Shown here one piece after another: positions 34,522 through 43,097 of a DNA stretch of 64,000 nt (its first letter is position 1; each line of letters opens with the position of its first letter). The notes below the pieces were generated by a model. It had not been told where the DNA came from, did not search any database, and saw only the letters and a program-made list of their open reading frames with translations. A program made the translations under genes and the position numbers. The stretch lies in NCBI RefSeq assembly GCF_000744835.1, contig NZ_JQMS01000001.1, positions 62,001 through 126,000 on the forward strand, written 5' to 3'. The DNA comes from Flavobacterium sp. 83. Its GTDB lineage: Bacteria > Bacteroidota > Bacteroidia > Flavobacteriales > Flavobacteriaceae.

Positions 34522-34959
34522 ATGGCAACTGTTAGTACCTATATCACTTATAATGGAAATTGCGAAGAAGCGTTCAATTTCTACAAATCGGTTTTTGGTA
34601 ATGAATTCTCCTACTTTGGAAGATTTAAAGATATGCCTATGCAAGAGGGAAAAACCTGTCCTCCCGGGGATGCCGAAAAAATAATGCACATTTCCTTACC
34701 TATTAGTAAAGAAACAGCAATAATGGGAAGTGACAGCTTCGAATCGTTTGGAGCCAAAACTATTTATGGGAATAATTTTTCACTTTCAATTAATGCCGAA
34801 AGTAAGGAAGAAGCAGATAAGCTATTTATGGCACTTTCAACCGGCGGAAAAGTAGGAATGCCAATGGAAGATGCTTTTTGGGGAGGTTATTTTGGGACAT
34901 TTACAGATAAATTTGGTGTGAATTGGATGGTGAATTTTGAGAAAAATCAAGGAGAATAA
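34522..34959 (+). CDS. VOC-family (PhnB-like glyoxalase fold) protein
   Basis: The 145-residue protein has the paired beta-alpha-beta-beta-beta modules of vicinal oxygen chelate proteins: TYITYNGNCEEAFNFYKSVFG at the start and FWGGYFGTFTDKFGVNWM at the end, as in PhnB/YjdN. These do not carry a proven enzymatic function. It is preceded by a 120-base gap and followed by a terminator. Confidence 0.85.
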   Translation: MATVSTYITYNGNCEEAFNFYKSVFGNEFSYFGRFKDMPMQEGKTCPPGDAEKIMHISLPISKETAIMGSDSFESFGAKTIYGNNFSLSINAESKEEADKLFMALSTGGKVGMPMEDAFWGGYFGTFTDKFGVNWMVNFEKNQGE

Positions 34960-34974
34960 AAATCAATACAATAC

Positions 34975-35004
34975 TAAAAAGGCTCCTTATTGGAGTTTTT
35001 TTTG
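34975..35004 (+). terminator. Probable terminator after the VOC gene
   Basis: AAAAAGGCTCC, a five-base loop and GGAGTTTTTTTT form a short stem (CTCC/GGAG) with A/T extension and eight T's. Confidence 0.6.
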
Positions 35005-35099
35005 TGGTTAATGGCGAATAATTTTTAAAGGAAATACTACATAAATATGAAGGAATACTAAATTTAGTTATATTTGAAAACAAATAAAACCTGACGTTT

Positions 35100-35149
35100 A
35101 TCAGACAAAGCGACCCCAAAACGGTTAGATTTGAATGGTTTTGTCTGAT
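35100..35149. repeat. Inverted repeat with conserved GACCCCAAAAC loop
   Basis: ATCAGACAAA (35100-35109) and TTTGTCTGAT (35140-35149) are perfect inverted repeats around a 30-base loop. The loop word GACCCCAAAAC (35112-35122) recurs at 35843-35853. It may be a remnant of a small mobile repeat. No T-run follows. Confidence 0.5.
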
Positions 35150-35199
35150 TTATGTGTAAGATTATAAAAAATGGAAGAAAAAAGCTTAGAAAATAAACC

Positions 35200-35701
35200 A
35201 TGACACTTAAGATAACATTATGGAAACAAATTAAATCATTGGCTCCATTACTATTTATTACTTTATTATATATCGTCTTTTTGATATATGCTGAAATATC
35301 ATTGGAAAAAAAATCGATACTGATATTTTTACTTCCTTATCTGGTTTTTTTTTATTCCCGTAGCTGTTATTCATTTAAACTATTACATAAACGGCATTGG
35401 AATTATATATAAAATTGATGAAAGTGGAATTACAAAGATTGCTGACAATATAGAAGAAGTTATTCCAATAGCTGACATAAAAGAAATAACTTTTTTTATG
35501 ATGCCCAACAAAGCGAAAGATAGTGCTAGCAGAAAACTTCCCTTTGAAGATTATTATTATGTCCAAATTCTAACAGCAAACCAAAAAGTTATTTTTATCA
35601 GTAGCCTTTTTTCAACAAAAATCGACAAAATATTAGAAGTGAATTTTAAAGATTTAAAAATAAAAAGACTAAAAGTATTTTATCCATTAATAACTACATA
35701 G
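35200..35701 (+). pseudogene. Frameshifted membrane protein with a C-terminal PH-like domain
   Basis: The first 50 residues (two membrane segments, from the ATG at 35200) and the rest (from FIPVAVIHLNYYING on) lie in two frames. The change occurs at a run of nine T's (35345-35353); with eight T's the frame is continuous and gives 166 residues ending at 35701. The reconstructed protein looks like a small membrane protein with a cytoplasmic domain (YKIDESGITK, EVIPIADIKEI). The defect is either a real indel, possibly phase-variable, or a sequencing error. Confidence 0.75.
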
Positions 35702-36000
35702 TTGTCCACCTCCTGTAACAGCTACTACAACGGATTTGGGCAATTGGCTTAATGGAAAATTGGTTTTGTATTTGGGATGATTTGGCAAACCCTGCTCTCC
35801 GCAAATTAAGTTAGTTTAAGTTGGATAAATGTCTCCGACTTTGACCCCAAAACAATTAACCACTAACAAGAAACAACATACCACAAAATAATCTACATAA
35901 CAATTCAACCTCGCACTAAGTAAGTCTCAAAATATAATCCGCAAGTAAAACGGCATTATCTCTGTAACGGTTTTTAATAGACTACCTTACACAAAAATCA
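35702..36000. other. Intergenic, with degenerate repeat-like sequence
   Basis: No gene is evident in these 299 bases. A second copy of GACCCCAAAAC lies at 35843-35853, and the stretch at 35702-35860 is GC-richer than its surroundings and looks like decayed repeat DNA. Confidence 0.4.
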
Positions 36001-36609
36001 ATGTCTATAGAACATAAGGTTCGGCTGGTTGAAGAATTATTCGACCGTCTTGAAAATGAAATTAGTGCTTTCCAATCAGAAACTAATTTACATTGTCGTA
36101 TCGGCTGTGGCAAATGCTGTTCTACTCCTGAAATAGTTGCTTCTCCTTTGGAGTTTTTACCTTGGGCATTATACCTGTTTTTAAACAGTAAAGCCGAAGA
36201 AATGTTAGTGGAATTAAACAATAAATCCAATAGCAACTGCCATTTATACCGACCAATTTCTATTTTAGAACGCAACAACGGAAGCTGTAGCAACTATCGC
36301 TATCGCGGACTGATTTGCAGGCTTTTTGGGTATGCCGCCAGCAGAGATAAATATGGCAAACTGCGATTGGCCACTTGCAAAATAATCAAAGAAGAACAAC
36401 AACAAAACTTTAAGGATACTGAAGAAGCCATTAGCAAAGGATTATACGTACCCAATTTTTCGGATTATTACATGCGCCTTTCGCAAATTGACAATAGGCT
36501 AGCCACTACTCTACTACCCATAAACGAAGCCTTAAAAATAGCCATTGAAGAAGTCTTGCATTATTATGCCTACAGACCGTTTCCGGGTGGTCTAGAAAAC
36601 ATCGCCTAA
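36001..36609 (+). CDS. YkgJ-type cysteine cluster protein
   Basis: The 202-residue protein has the pattern CRIGCGKCCSTPEIVASPLEF near residue 32, then CSNYRYRGLICRLFGYA and a last cysteine in LATCKIIK. The spaced cysteines suit a metal or iron-sulfur site, as in the zinc/iron-chelating YkgJ family. Function unknown. It is convergent with carB and shares a terminator with it. Confidence 0.83.
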   Translation: MSIEHKVRLVEELFDRLENEISAFQSETNLHCRIGCGKCCSTPEIVASPLEFLPWALYLFLNSKAEEMLVELNNKSNSNCHLYRPISILERNNGSCSNYRYRGLICRLFGYAASRDKYGKLRLATCKIIKEEQQQNFKDTEEAISKGLYVPNFSDYYMRLSQIDNRLATTLLPINEALKIAIEEVLHYYAYRPFPGGLENIA

Positions 36610-36621
36610 ATACATTCCATA

Positions 36622-36647
36622 AAAAAAGCCCCAAAAGGGGCTTTTTT
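36622..36647. terminator. Strong bidirectional terminator
   Basis: AAAAAAGCCCC and GGGGCTTTTTT flank a four-base AAAA loop. It serves the YkgJ-type gene and the convergent carB gene. Confidence 0.95.
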
Positions 36648-36666
36648 ACTATATTAAATTCAAATT

Positions 36667-39522
36667 TTATTTACTCAAATACATTTTTCTTCTGGAGTAC
36701 AATTCGTAGAATTGATCGTCTTTCAAGTCATCAATAAACAAGATGCTTTCTCCTGTTGATTTCATTTCTGGTCCTAATGCTTTGTTTACATTTTGGAACT
36801 TGCTGAAAGAGAATACCGGTTGCTTGATAGCATATCCTTTCAATTGCGGGTTGAAAGTAAAGTCGGTTACTTTATTGTGTCCCAACATCACTTTGGTTGC
36901 GTAGTTCACATAAGGTTCTCCGTATGCTTTTGCAATAAACGGAACCGTACGAGACGCTCTAGGATTCGCTTCAATGATATAAACCGTATCGTCTTTTATC
37001 GCAAACTGAATGTTGATTAAACCAACAGTTTTTAAAGCTTTAGCAATTTTCACTGTGTGATCTTTTATTTGTTGCATCACAAATTCACCCAAGTTAAACG
37101 GCGGTAAAGTAGCGTTAGAATCGCCCGAGTGTACGCCACAAGGTTCGATATGCTCCATAATTCCTATGATGTATACATTTCCATCCGCATCACAAATTGC
37201 ATCCGCTTCAGCTTCAATTGCTCCTGCCAAATAATGGTCTAAAAGCAATTTATTCCCTGGAATTGTTTTCAATAAATTGATAACGTGCTCTTCCAGCTCT
37301 TTCTTGTTGATTACGATTTTCATTCCCTGACCTCCTAATACATAGGAAGGACGAATCAATAATGGAAAATCTAAAGTATCTGCTAAAGCTGAAGCTTCAT
37401 CCGCAGTTTCCGCAATTCCGAATTGTGGGAAAGGAATATTCAATTCAGTCAACAAATCAGAGAAGCGTCCTCTGTCTTCGGCTAAATCCAAGGCATCAAA
37501 ACTGGTTCCTATGATTTTTACTCCGTATTTAGACAGTTTTTCAGCTAATTTTAAGGCAGTTTGTCCTCCTAATTGCACGATAACACCTTCTGGTTTTTCG
37601 TGTTGGATGATGTCGTAAATATGTTCCCAAAAAACTGGTTCGAAATACAATTTATCCGCTGTATCAAAATCAGTCGAAACCGTTTCTGGGTTACAGTTAA
37701 TCATTATCGTTTCATAACCGCATTCTTTAGCGGCAAGCACTCCGTGAACACAAGAATAATCAAACTCAATTCCTTGTCCAATTCTATTTGGGCCTGATCC
37801 AAGAACGATTATTTTCTTTTTGTCTGTTACAACACTTTCGTTGTCAACGTAACGAGTTCCGTCCGCTTTTTCTATTTCGGCCTCAAAAGTCGAATAGTAA
37901 TAAGGTGTTTTTGCTTTGAATTCTGCCGCACAAGTATCTACCAATTTAAACACACGGTTGATGTTCATGTCTGTACGCAAGGTATGCACTTGGCTTTCCT
38001 TGCAATTCATCATGTGGGCAATTTGTCTGTCGGCAAACCCTTTTTGTTTGGCTTCCAAGAGCAATTCTCTTGGCAAAGTTTCTACAGTATAGTTAGAAAT
38101 TTCTTTCTCTAAAACATACAATTCTTCATATTGTTTCAAGAACCACATATCTATTCTGGTAATTTCGTGAATACGGCTCAATGGAATTCCCATTGCGATA
38201 GCATCATAAATCACGAAAACACGGTCCCAACTTGCAAAAGTCAATTTCTCTATAATTTGCTCATAGTTGGTATATCCTTTTCCATCAGCTCCTAAACCAT
38301 TTCTTTTGATTTCTAACGATTGTGTGGCTTTGTGTAACGCTTCTTGAAACGAACGTCCAATCCCCATTACTTCCCCAACCGATTTCATTTGAAGTCCTAA
38401 AGTTCTGTCAGCTCCTTCAAATTTATCGAAGTTCCAACGCGGTATTTTTACAATCACATAATCTAAAGTCGGTTCGAATAATGCCGAAGTTGATTTTGTA
38501 ATTTGATTTTGCAATTCATCCAAATTGTATCCTAAAGCCAGTTTAGAAGCAATTTTCGCAATTGGATAACCAGTTGCTTTCGATGCTAATGCAGAAGAAC
38601 GAGATACACGAGGATTGATTTCAATTGCAACGATATCCTCTTTTTCGTCTGGCGAAACGGCAAATTGCACGTTACACCCTCCAGCAAAATTTCCGATACT
38701 ACGCATCATCAAAATAGCCATATCTCGCAACTTTTGGAAAGTCGCATCTGATAATGTCATTGCTGGCGCAACCGTGATGGAATCTCCTGTATGAATTCCC
38801 ATTGGATCCATATTTTCGATAGAACAGATAATAACAACATTGTCGTTTTTATCTCTCAATAACTCCAATTCATATTCTTTCCAACCTATTAAAGCTTTAT
38901 CAATCAACACTTCGTGAATGGGTGACATTTCTAATCCGTAAGAAAGCTTTTCGTCAAATTCTTCTTTGGTATGAACGAAAGCTGCCCCTGTTCCACCCAA
39001 TGTAAACGATGGACGAATTACTAATGGGAAACCAAATTCCTGTGCAATTTCTTTTCCTTCTAAGAAAGAAGTAGCAGTTTTTGCTGGTGCAGTAGGGACA
39101 TTTATTTTATGAAGCAATTGTTTAAATTGCTCTCTGTCTTCGGTAATATTAATGGCGTTTACATCAACCCCGATTAATCGTACTCCAAAATCTTCCCAAA
39201 TTCCTTTTTCATCAGCTTCCAGACACAAGTTCAAAGCGGTTTGTCCACCCATAGTAGGCAAAACGGCATCGATTTGAGGATGTGCTTTAAGGATTTCAAT
39301 AATGGATTTAGTCGTTAATGGTTTCAAATAAACATGATCGGCCATACTTGGGTCGGTCATAATCGTAGCCGGATTCGAGTTGATAAGAATCACTTCAATT
39401 CCTTCTTCACGAATAGAACGTGCAGATTGTGATCCTGCATAATCAAATTCGCATGCTTGACCAATAACAATTGGGCCTGAACCTATTATTAAAACTGATT
39501 TTATCGATGTATCTTTTGGCAT
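36667..39522 (-). CDS. carB: Carbamoyl-phosphate synthase large subunit, without C-terminal allosteric domain
   Basis: The ATG at 39522 (MPKDTSIKSVLIIGSGPIVI) gives 951 residues; a 15-residue upstream extension is not needed. Two ATP-grasp halves are present, with GSGPIVIGQACEFDYAG at the start and GSGPNRIGQGIEFDY in the second half near residue 580. The protein stops soon after the second ATP-grasp (LFIDDLKDDQFYELY), so the MGS-like regulatory domain of the 1073-residue E. coli enzyme is lacking. It makes carbamoyl phosphate for arginine and pyrimidines with CarA, which is not encoded nearby. Confidence 0.95.
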   Translation of the reverse strand: MPKDTSIKSVLIIGSGPIVIGQACEFDYAGSQSARSIREEGIEVILINSNPATIMTDPSMADHVYLKPLTTKSIIEILKAHPQIDAVLPTMGGQTALNLCLEADEKGIWEDFGVRLIGVDVNAINITEDREQFKQLLHKINVPTAPAKTATSFLEGKEIAQEFGFPLVIRPSFTLGGTGAAFVHTKEEFDEKLSYGLEMSPIHEVLIDKALIGWKEYELELLRDKNDNVVIICSIENMDPMGIHTGDSITVAPAMTLSDATFQKLRDMAILMMRSIGNFAGGCNVQFAVSPDEKEDIVAIEINPRVSRSSALASKATGYPIAKIASKLALGYNLDELQNQITKSTSALFEPTLDYVIVKIPRWNFDKFEGADRTLGLQMKSVGEVMGIGRSFQEALHKATQSLEIKRNGLGADGKGYTNYEQIIEKLTFASWDRVFVIYDAIAMGIPLSRIHEITRIDMWFLKQYEELYVLEKEISNYTVETLPRELLLEAKQKGFADRQIAHMMNCKESQVHTLRTDMNINRVFKLVDTCAAEFKAKTPYYYSTFEAEIEKADGTRYVDNESVVTDKKKIIVLGSGPNRIGQGIEFDYSCVHGVLAAKECGYETIMINCNPETVSTDFDTADKLYFEPVFWEHIYDIIQHEKPEGVIVQLGGQTALKLAEKLSKYGVKIIGTSFDALDLAEDRGRFSDLLTELNIPFPQFGIAETADEASALADTLDFPLLIRPSYVLGGQGMKIVINKKELEEHVINLLKTIPGNKLLLDHYLAGAIEAEADAICDADGNVYIIGIMEHIEPCGVHSGDSNATLPPFNLGEFVMQQIKDHTVKIAKALKTVGLINIQFAIKDDTVYIIEANPRASRTVPFIAKAYGEPYVNYATKVMLGHNKVTDFTFNPQLKGYAIKQPVFSFSKFQNVNKALGPEMKSTGESILFIDDLKDDQFYELYSRRKMYLSK

Positions 39523-39623
39523 TTTATGGTAGTATTGTGTTGTGTAGTTATTTTTTTCGAAGTTCAAAGTTACTCAACTTTAACCCCTTAGCATTAAAAC
39601 TTAACATTTTTAACGATAAGGTA

Positions 39624-39657
39624 TAAAAAAAGGCGATACTAAAAAAAGTAACGCCTT
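39624..39657 (-). terminator. Terminator of rpmH
   Basis: AAGGCGATACT (39630-39640) pairs with AGTAACGCCTT (about 39647-39657) with one mismatch. On the minus strand a U-run from 39630 to 39624 follows. It separates rpmH from carB. Confidence 0.85.
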
Positions 39658-39676
39658 ATATATGTTTATAAAAACA

Positions 39677-39838
39677 TTATTTTTTGTGTCTTGGTTCACA
39701 AGAAACAGTCAATTTATGTCTTCCTTTAGCTCTTCTACGCGCAAGAACTTTTCTTCCATTAGCAGAAGCCATTCTGTCCATAAATCCGTGCTTATTTCTT
39801 CTTTTTCTTTTCGATGGTTGAAACGTTCTTTTGCTCAT
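39677..39838 (-). CDS. rpmH: 50S ribosomal protein L34
   Basis: The 53-residue product begins [19 protein letters not shown] and has the universal L34 segment [19 protein letters not shown]. It is a small basic protein of the large subunit. The expected partner gene rnpA is not next to it, the flanking genes being carB and a TPR gene; that is common in flavobacteria. The promoter boxes at 39911-39940 are very good. Confidence 0.97.
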   Translation of the reverse strand: MSKRTFQPSKRKRRNKHGFMDRMASANGRKVLARRRAKGRHKLTVSCEPRHKK

Positions 39839-39910
39839 TGCTTTGTATCTTTAAAATCTTATTTATATGTCTTCCTATTTTTAGAATAACTGTTATTCCA
39901 AAACCGAGTG

Positions 39911-39940
39911 CAAATATACAAAGACTTTTTTTTCTCACAA
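39911..39940 (-). promoter_or_regulatory. Strong promoter of rpmH (TTG-N19-TATATTTG)
   Basis: On the minus strand TTG (39940-39938), a 19-base spacer and TATATTTG (39918-39911) match the flavobacterial consensus exactly. It points to rpmH. Confidence 0.85.
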
Positions 39941-39974
39941 GCAGTTTTGTAAAAATATTTTCAATTCATTTTAC

Positions 39975-39982
39975 TATATTTG
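39975..39982 (+). promoter_or_regulatory. Candidate -7 box TATATTTG of the TPR gene
   Basis: TATATTTG lies 21 bases upstream of the ATG at 40004. The nearest TTG is 25 bases further, longer than ideal. Confidence 0.5.
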
Positions 39983-40003
39983 TAATCTTAAAATAAACAC
40001 ACT

Positions 40004-40519
40004 ATGTTTCACAGAAATATTAAACTTATTATCGCCGGACTTATTATAGCTACTGGCATTTGGCAATTTACAGAAGGAAATATCGGTAACGGAATATTTC
40101 TTATTTTATTGAGTGCAATTCCTATTTTTCTTTACTTCAAAAACGAATTTATCTTACTTGCCTTCTTAAAACTAAGAAAACAGGATTTTGAAGGAGCTAA
40201 AAAATGGTTGGCTCACATCAAAAACCCCGAAACTGCTTTAGTACAAAAACAACAAGGATATTTCAATTACTTACATGGAATCATGCTTTCGCAAACAAAT
40301 ATCAATCAAGCTGAGAAATATTTCAAGAAAGCAATTGAGTTAGGATTATCAATGGATATGGATTTGGCTGTAGCCAAATTAAATTTAGCCGGAGTTGCCA
40401 TGACACGTCGTCGTAAGCTTGAAGCCACTTCCCTATTAAATGAAGCTAAAAAATTAGACAAACAAAATATGTTGAAAGATCAGATTACCATGATGAAAGA
40501 ACAAATGAAGAAAATTTAA
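40004..40519 (+). CDS. Membrane protein with TPR repeats
   Basis: The 171-residue protein has two N-terminal membrane segments (residues 7-22 and 29-45) and then TPR-like helices: NINQAEKYFKKAIELG, LDLAVAKLNLAGVAMTRRRKLEATSLLNEAKKL. Such proteins serve as protein-binding scaffolds. The gene has its own -7 box and its terminator is interrupted by the IS element that follows. Confidence 0.75.
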   Translation: MFHRNIKLIIAGLIIATGIWQFTEGNIGNGIFLILLSAIPIFLYFKNEFILLAFLKLRKQDFEGAKKWLAHIKNPETALVQKQQGYFNYLHGIMLSQTNINQAEKYFKKAIELGLSMDMDLAVAKLNLAGVAMTRRRKLEATSLLNEAKKLDKQNMLKDQITMMKEQMKKI

Positions 40520-40556
40520 TTTATTACTTTTATTAAAAAAGGTCAAATGATTGGAC

Positions 40557-40594
40557 ATGCCCCAAAAAGTTAGACACTATTTGGGGCATTTTTT
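40557..40594 (+). terminator. Terminator-like hairpin at the left end of the IS
   Basis: ATGCCCCAAA (40557-40566) pairs perfectly with TTTGGGGCAT (40580-40589), with six T's up to the orfA ATG at 40595. It would stop outside transcription from entering the transposase gene, and may hide the start codon. Confidence 0.75.
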
Positions 40595-41113
40595 ATGGAA
40601 AGAAAAGTTAAGTATGGTTACACATTTAAACTTGAATGTGTACAGGAGGTTTTAAACGAACATCAGTCTTGTTGTTCCGTTTCAAAGCAAAAGGGATTTT
40701 CGAAATCGCAACTACAAAAATGGGTTAGATTGTACAATAACTATGGAGGCAAAGGATTATTGCCATCTAAAAACAGGATCTATTCCATTGATTTTAAAAT
40801 GAAAGTTTTAAAATCGTTATCAGAAGAACATCTATCTTTAAGTAAAGCATGTTTGTTGTTTAATATTCCATCAGAATCTACTATTGTAAAATGGAAGAAA
40901 GATTTTGCTAATTTTGGTATTGAAGGATTAAAACCAAAACTTAAAGGCAGACCAATATCTATGAGTGATTATAAGCGTAAAAAACGTAAATCAGACAAAC
41001 CTTTAACAAGAGAGGAAGAACTCTTAAAAGAGAACGAAAGACTTCGTTGTGAGAATGAATTGCTAAAAAAGTTACAAGCCTTAATTCAAGCCAGGAGAAA
41101 TCCCAAGCCATAA
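40595..41113 (+). CDS. IS3-family transposase OrfA
   Basis: The 172-residue protein has a DNA-binding part with helix-turn-helix motifs (VSKQKGFSKSQLQKWVRLY and SLSKACLLFNIPSESTIVKW) and a C-terminal leucine zipper-like helix (EEELLKENERLRCENELLKK). The stop TAA overlaps the OrfB ATG. At A6G (41065-41071) a -1 shift would continue into OrfB. Confidence 0.93.
   Translation: MERKVKYGYTFKLECVQEVLNEHQSCCSVSKQKGFSKSQLQKWVRLYNNYGGKGLLPSKNRIYSIDFKMKVLKSLSEEHLSLSKACLLFNIPSESTIVKWKKDFANFGIEGLKPKLKGRPISMSDYKRKKRKSDKPLTREEELLKENERLRCENELLKKLQALIQARRNPKP
41065..41071 (+). promoter_or_regulatory. -1 programmed frameshift heptamer A AAA AAG
   Basis: The first A is the third base of a Leu codon (CTA), so the heptamer has the correct zero-frame phase. 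The -1 frame is open from here straight into OrfB, which would give the OrfAB transposase. Confidence 0.75.
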
Positions 41114-41946
41114 TGGAGTTAAGGCATAAATTTGATTTAGAATTACTTCTAGATTTAACAAAAATGGCACGTAGTAGTTTTTATTATCATCAAAAGCAGA
41201 ATAAATTACCTGATAAATACAAAGAAATCAAAGAGTTAATTAAAGCCATTTATCAAAGCCATAAAGGGCGCTATGGTTACAGAAGAATAACCGATGAACT
41301 CCAAAATAGAGCAATGATTATCAATCATAAAACAGTTTTTAGATTAATGAAATTACTGGGATTAAAAAGTCTTATTAGATTAAAGAAATATAAATCATAT
41401 AAAGGCGAACAAGGTAAAATTGCACCAAATGTTCTAAAAAGAAATTTCAAAGCAGTTGCACCAAATCAAAAATGGGCAACCGATATAACCGAGTTTAATG
41501 TCTCGGGTCAAAAATTGTATCTATCGCCTATTATTGATTTATTTAATCAAGAAATAATCAGTTACGAACTAACAGAACGCCCAGTGTTTAATCAAGTAGT
41601 TATAATGCTCAAAAAAGCATTTAAAAAAATACCTAATAACACTAATCTAACACTGCATTCAGATCAAGGCTGGCAATATCAAATGAAACAATATCAGTAT
41701 TTGCTGAAAGAAAAAGGAATTGTACAAAGTATGTCAAGAAAAGGAAATTGTTTAGACAATGCTATAATTGAAAACTTCTTTGGAATATTAAAATCTGAAC
41801 TGTTTTATCTTAAAAAATACACATCATTAGACCAATTAAAAAAGGAAATAAATGAATATATAAAATATTACAATAAAGATAGAATCAAGTCGAATTTAAA
41901 CAAAATGAGCCCGATACAATATCGAGCTCATTATTATCAAAATTAA
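41113..41946 (+). CDS. IS3-family transposase OrfB (DDE integrase)
   Basis: The 277-residue frame has a HTH_21 region (HKGRYGYRRITDEL), and a retroviral-type DDE domain: the first Asp in WATDITEF, the second in LHSDQGWQYQM and the Glu in NAIIENFFGILKSELFY, with K/R seven residues on. It catalyses strand transfer of the element, most likely as a fusion with OrfA. The frame is intact to the stop. Confidence 0.95.
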   Translation: MELRHKFDLELLLDLTKMARSSFYYHQKQNKLPDKYKEIKELIKAIYQSHKGRYGYRRITDELQNRAMIINHKTVFRLMKLLGLKSLIRLKKYKSYKGEQGKIAPNVLKRNFKAVAPNQKWATDITEFNVSGQKLYLSPIIDLFNQEIISYELTERPVFNQVVIMLKKAFKKIPNNTNLTLHSDQGWQYQMKQYQYLLKEKGIVQSMSRKGNCLDNAIIENFFGILKSELFYLKKYTSLDQLKKEINEYIKYYNKDRIKSNLNKMSPIQYRAHYYQN

Positions 41947-42172
41947 TTATAAATTTGTCTAAACTTTTGGGTGCAGTCTAGATACACATTTGACCTTTTT
42001 TTTGGCTTCTCCAGATTTTGAAAGAATAAAATTACCCTACATTTTCAAATCAACCACATAAGAAATATAAGTTCATTTAAGCATTGCCTTATTTTGGTTT
42101 ATCTTTATAGTCAAATATATTTTATCACTTGACTTATGTTTTCATAAATACCTTATACGGTTCAAAAATCAA

Positions 42173-43066
42173 TTAATACCCCTTCAAAGGAATTTCGATT
42201 TGATATTTTTTCCCCGTATTATTTAACAATTTCGTCTCCCTTAACCAAGGATTATGAATCTTCAAAATTTTATAATTAATTCCTTGACTTTTTGCAAAAC
42301 TGGCCAAATCTGTAATCGAACTGTCAATTTCGATTTTCTTGGTCGGCAAAATTTCATACTTATCACCAGGAAGTATGTTAAATCCATATTTTAGAGGATT
42401 CTTCATAATCTCTTTCAATGCTAAAATCCTGAAAACATAGCGAGACGTTTCTTCGGTAAGCAACAAATCATAATAATTAGACACTTTTTGAATGTCAATT
42501 TGCTTATTCACGCCCGTCATTCCGCCATTATAAGAAGCGGCTGCCAATGTCCAACTGCCAAATTTCCCTTTGGCACTCAAAAAATAGCTACAAGCAGCCT
42601 CAGTAGATTTTTCTATATCATAGCGCTCATCGACATTATCATTGACTTCCATTTTTCTTTCTTTGGCCGTATCAGGCATAAATTGCCAAACCCCTCTTGC
42701 TCCTGCTGGTGAAACCACATTAACCAAACCACTCTCTATTACAGCAAGATATTTAAAATCATCGGGAATACCGTTCTTTTTTAAAATAGGCTCAATTATA
42801 GAAAAAGCACGATTGGCTCTTTTGATAGCCAAAATAGTGGAGGCATGCAGGTTTACATTTACTAATAATTCGCGGTCTAAACGTTCCTTAACATCTGATA
42901 TTTTCAGAGGCGTTTCTTCGCCAGCAAAATCCAATTTTACTGGAAAATCATACCCTGATTCATTTTTTAATTCATTTTTTTTATCCGGATTTATAGTGGC
43001 AAAAATAAATATACCACTCGCAAAAATTACAGTAAAGAGTAGCGTAAACTTATTTATCAATTTCAT
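42173..43066 (-). CDS. Lytic transglycosylase, MltD-like with a LysM-type C terminus
   Basis: The ATG at 43066 (MKLINKFT) starts a signal peptide; a longer frame reading to 43153 would overlap the hydrolase gene. The 297-residue product has the SLT motifs: ESGLVNVVSPAGARGVWQFM with the catalytic Glu, and AAASYNGG. The C-terminal ~50 residues resemble a LysM-like glycan-binding tail. It cleaves peptidoglycan in the periplasm, producing anhydro-muropeptides. Confidence 0.9.
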   Translation of the reverse strand: MKLINKFTLLFTVIFASGIFIFATINPDKKNELKNESGYDFPVKLDFAGEETPLKISDVKERLDRELLVNVNLHASTILAIKRANRAFSIIEPILKKNGIPDDFKYLAVIESGLVNVVSPAGARGVWQFMPDTAKERKMEVNDNVDERYDIEKSTEAACSYFLSAKGKFGSWTLAAASYNGGMTGVNKQIDIQKVSNYYDLLLTEETSRYVFRILALKEIMKNPLKYGFNILPGDKYEILPTKKIEIDSSITDLASFAKSQGINYKILKIHNPWLRETKLLNNTGKKYQIEIPLKGY

Positions 43067-43097
43067 ATTTTTCTTTTTTTTACCTTTTGAATAGTTA

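Larger units (their letters stand above)
40552..41980 (+). mobile_element. IS3-family (IS150-like) insertion sequence, 1429 bp
   Basis: The ends are imperfect 25-bp inverted repeats: TGGACATGCCCCAAAAAGTT on the left (40552-40576) and the inverse of TAGACTGCACCCAAAAGTTT on the right (41956-41980). The flanks carry the 3-bp duplication GAT (40549-40551 and 41981-41983). Two overlapping transposase frames follow the IS3 pattern, with an A6G frameshift site. Both are intact and the ends are clean, so the element looks young and possibly active. Confidence 0.95.
40541..41995 (+). terminator. TPR-gene terminator, split by the IS element
   Basis: AAAAAAGGTCAAATG (40535-40549) and CATTTGACCTTTTTT (41986-42000) are the two halves of a perfect stem. 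Joined without the IS and one copy of the 3-bp duplication, they give AAAAAAGGTCAAATG, loop ATACA and CATTTGACCTTTTTT, a standard rho-independent terminator. The IS sits in the loop. Confidence 0.9.

Noticed and set aside
35100..35149. Terminator of an upstream transcript
   Set aside because: The loop is 30 bases long and no T-run follows the stem; a better terminator lies at 34975-35004.
42642..43094. Open frame of 150 codons on the plus strand
   Set aside because: It is antisense to the lytic transglycosylase gene, low in conserved motifs and without a start signal.
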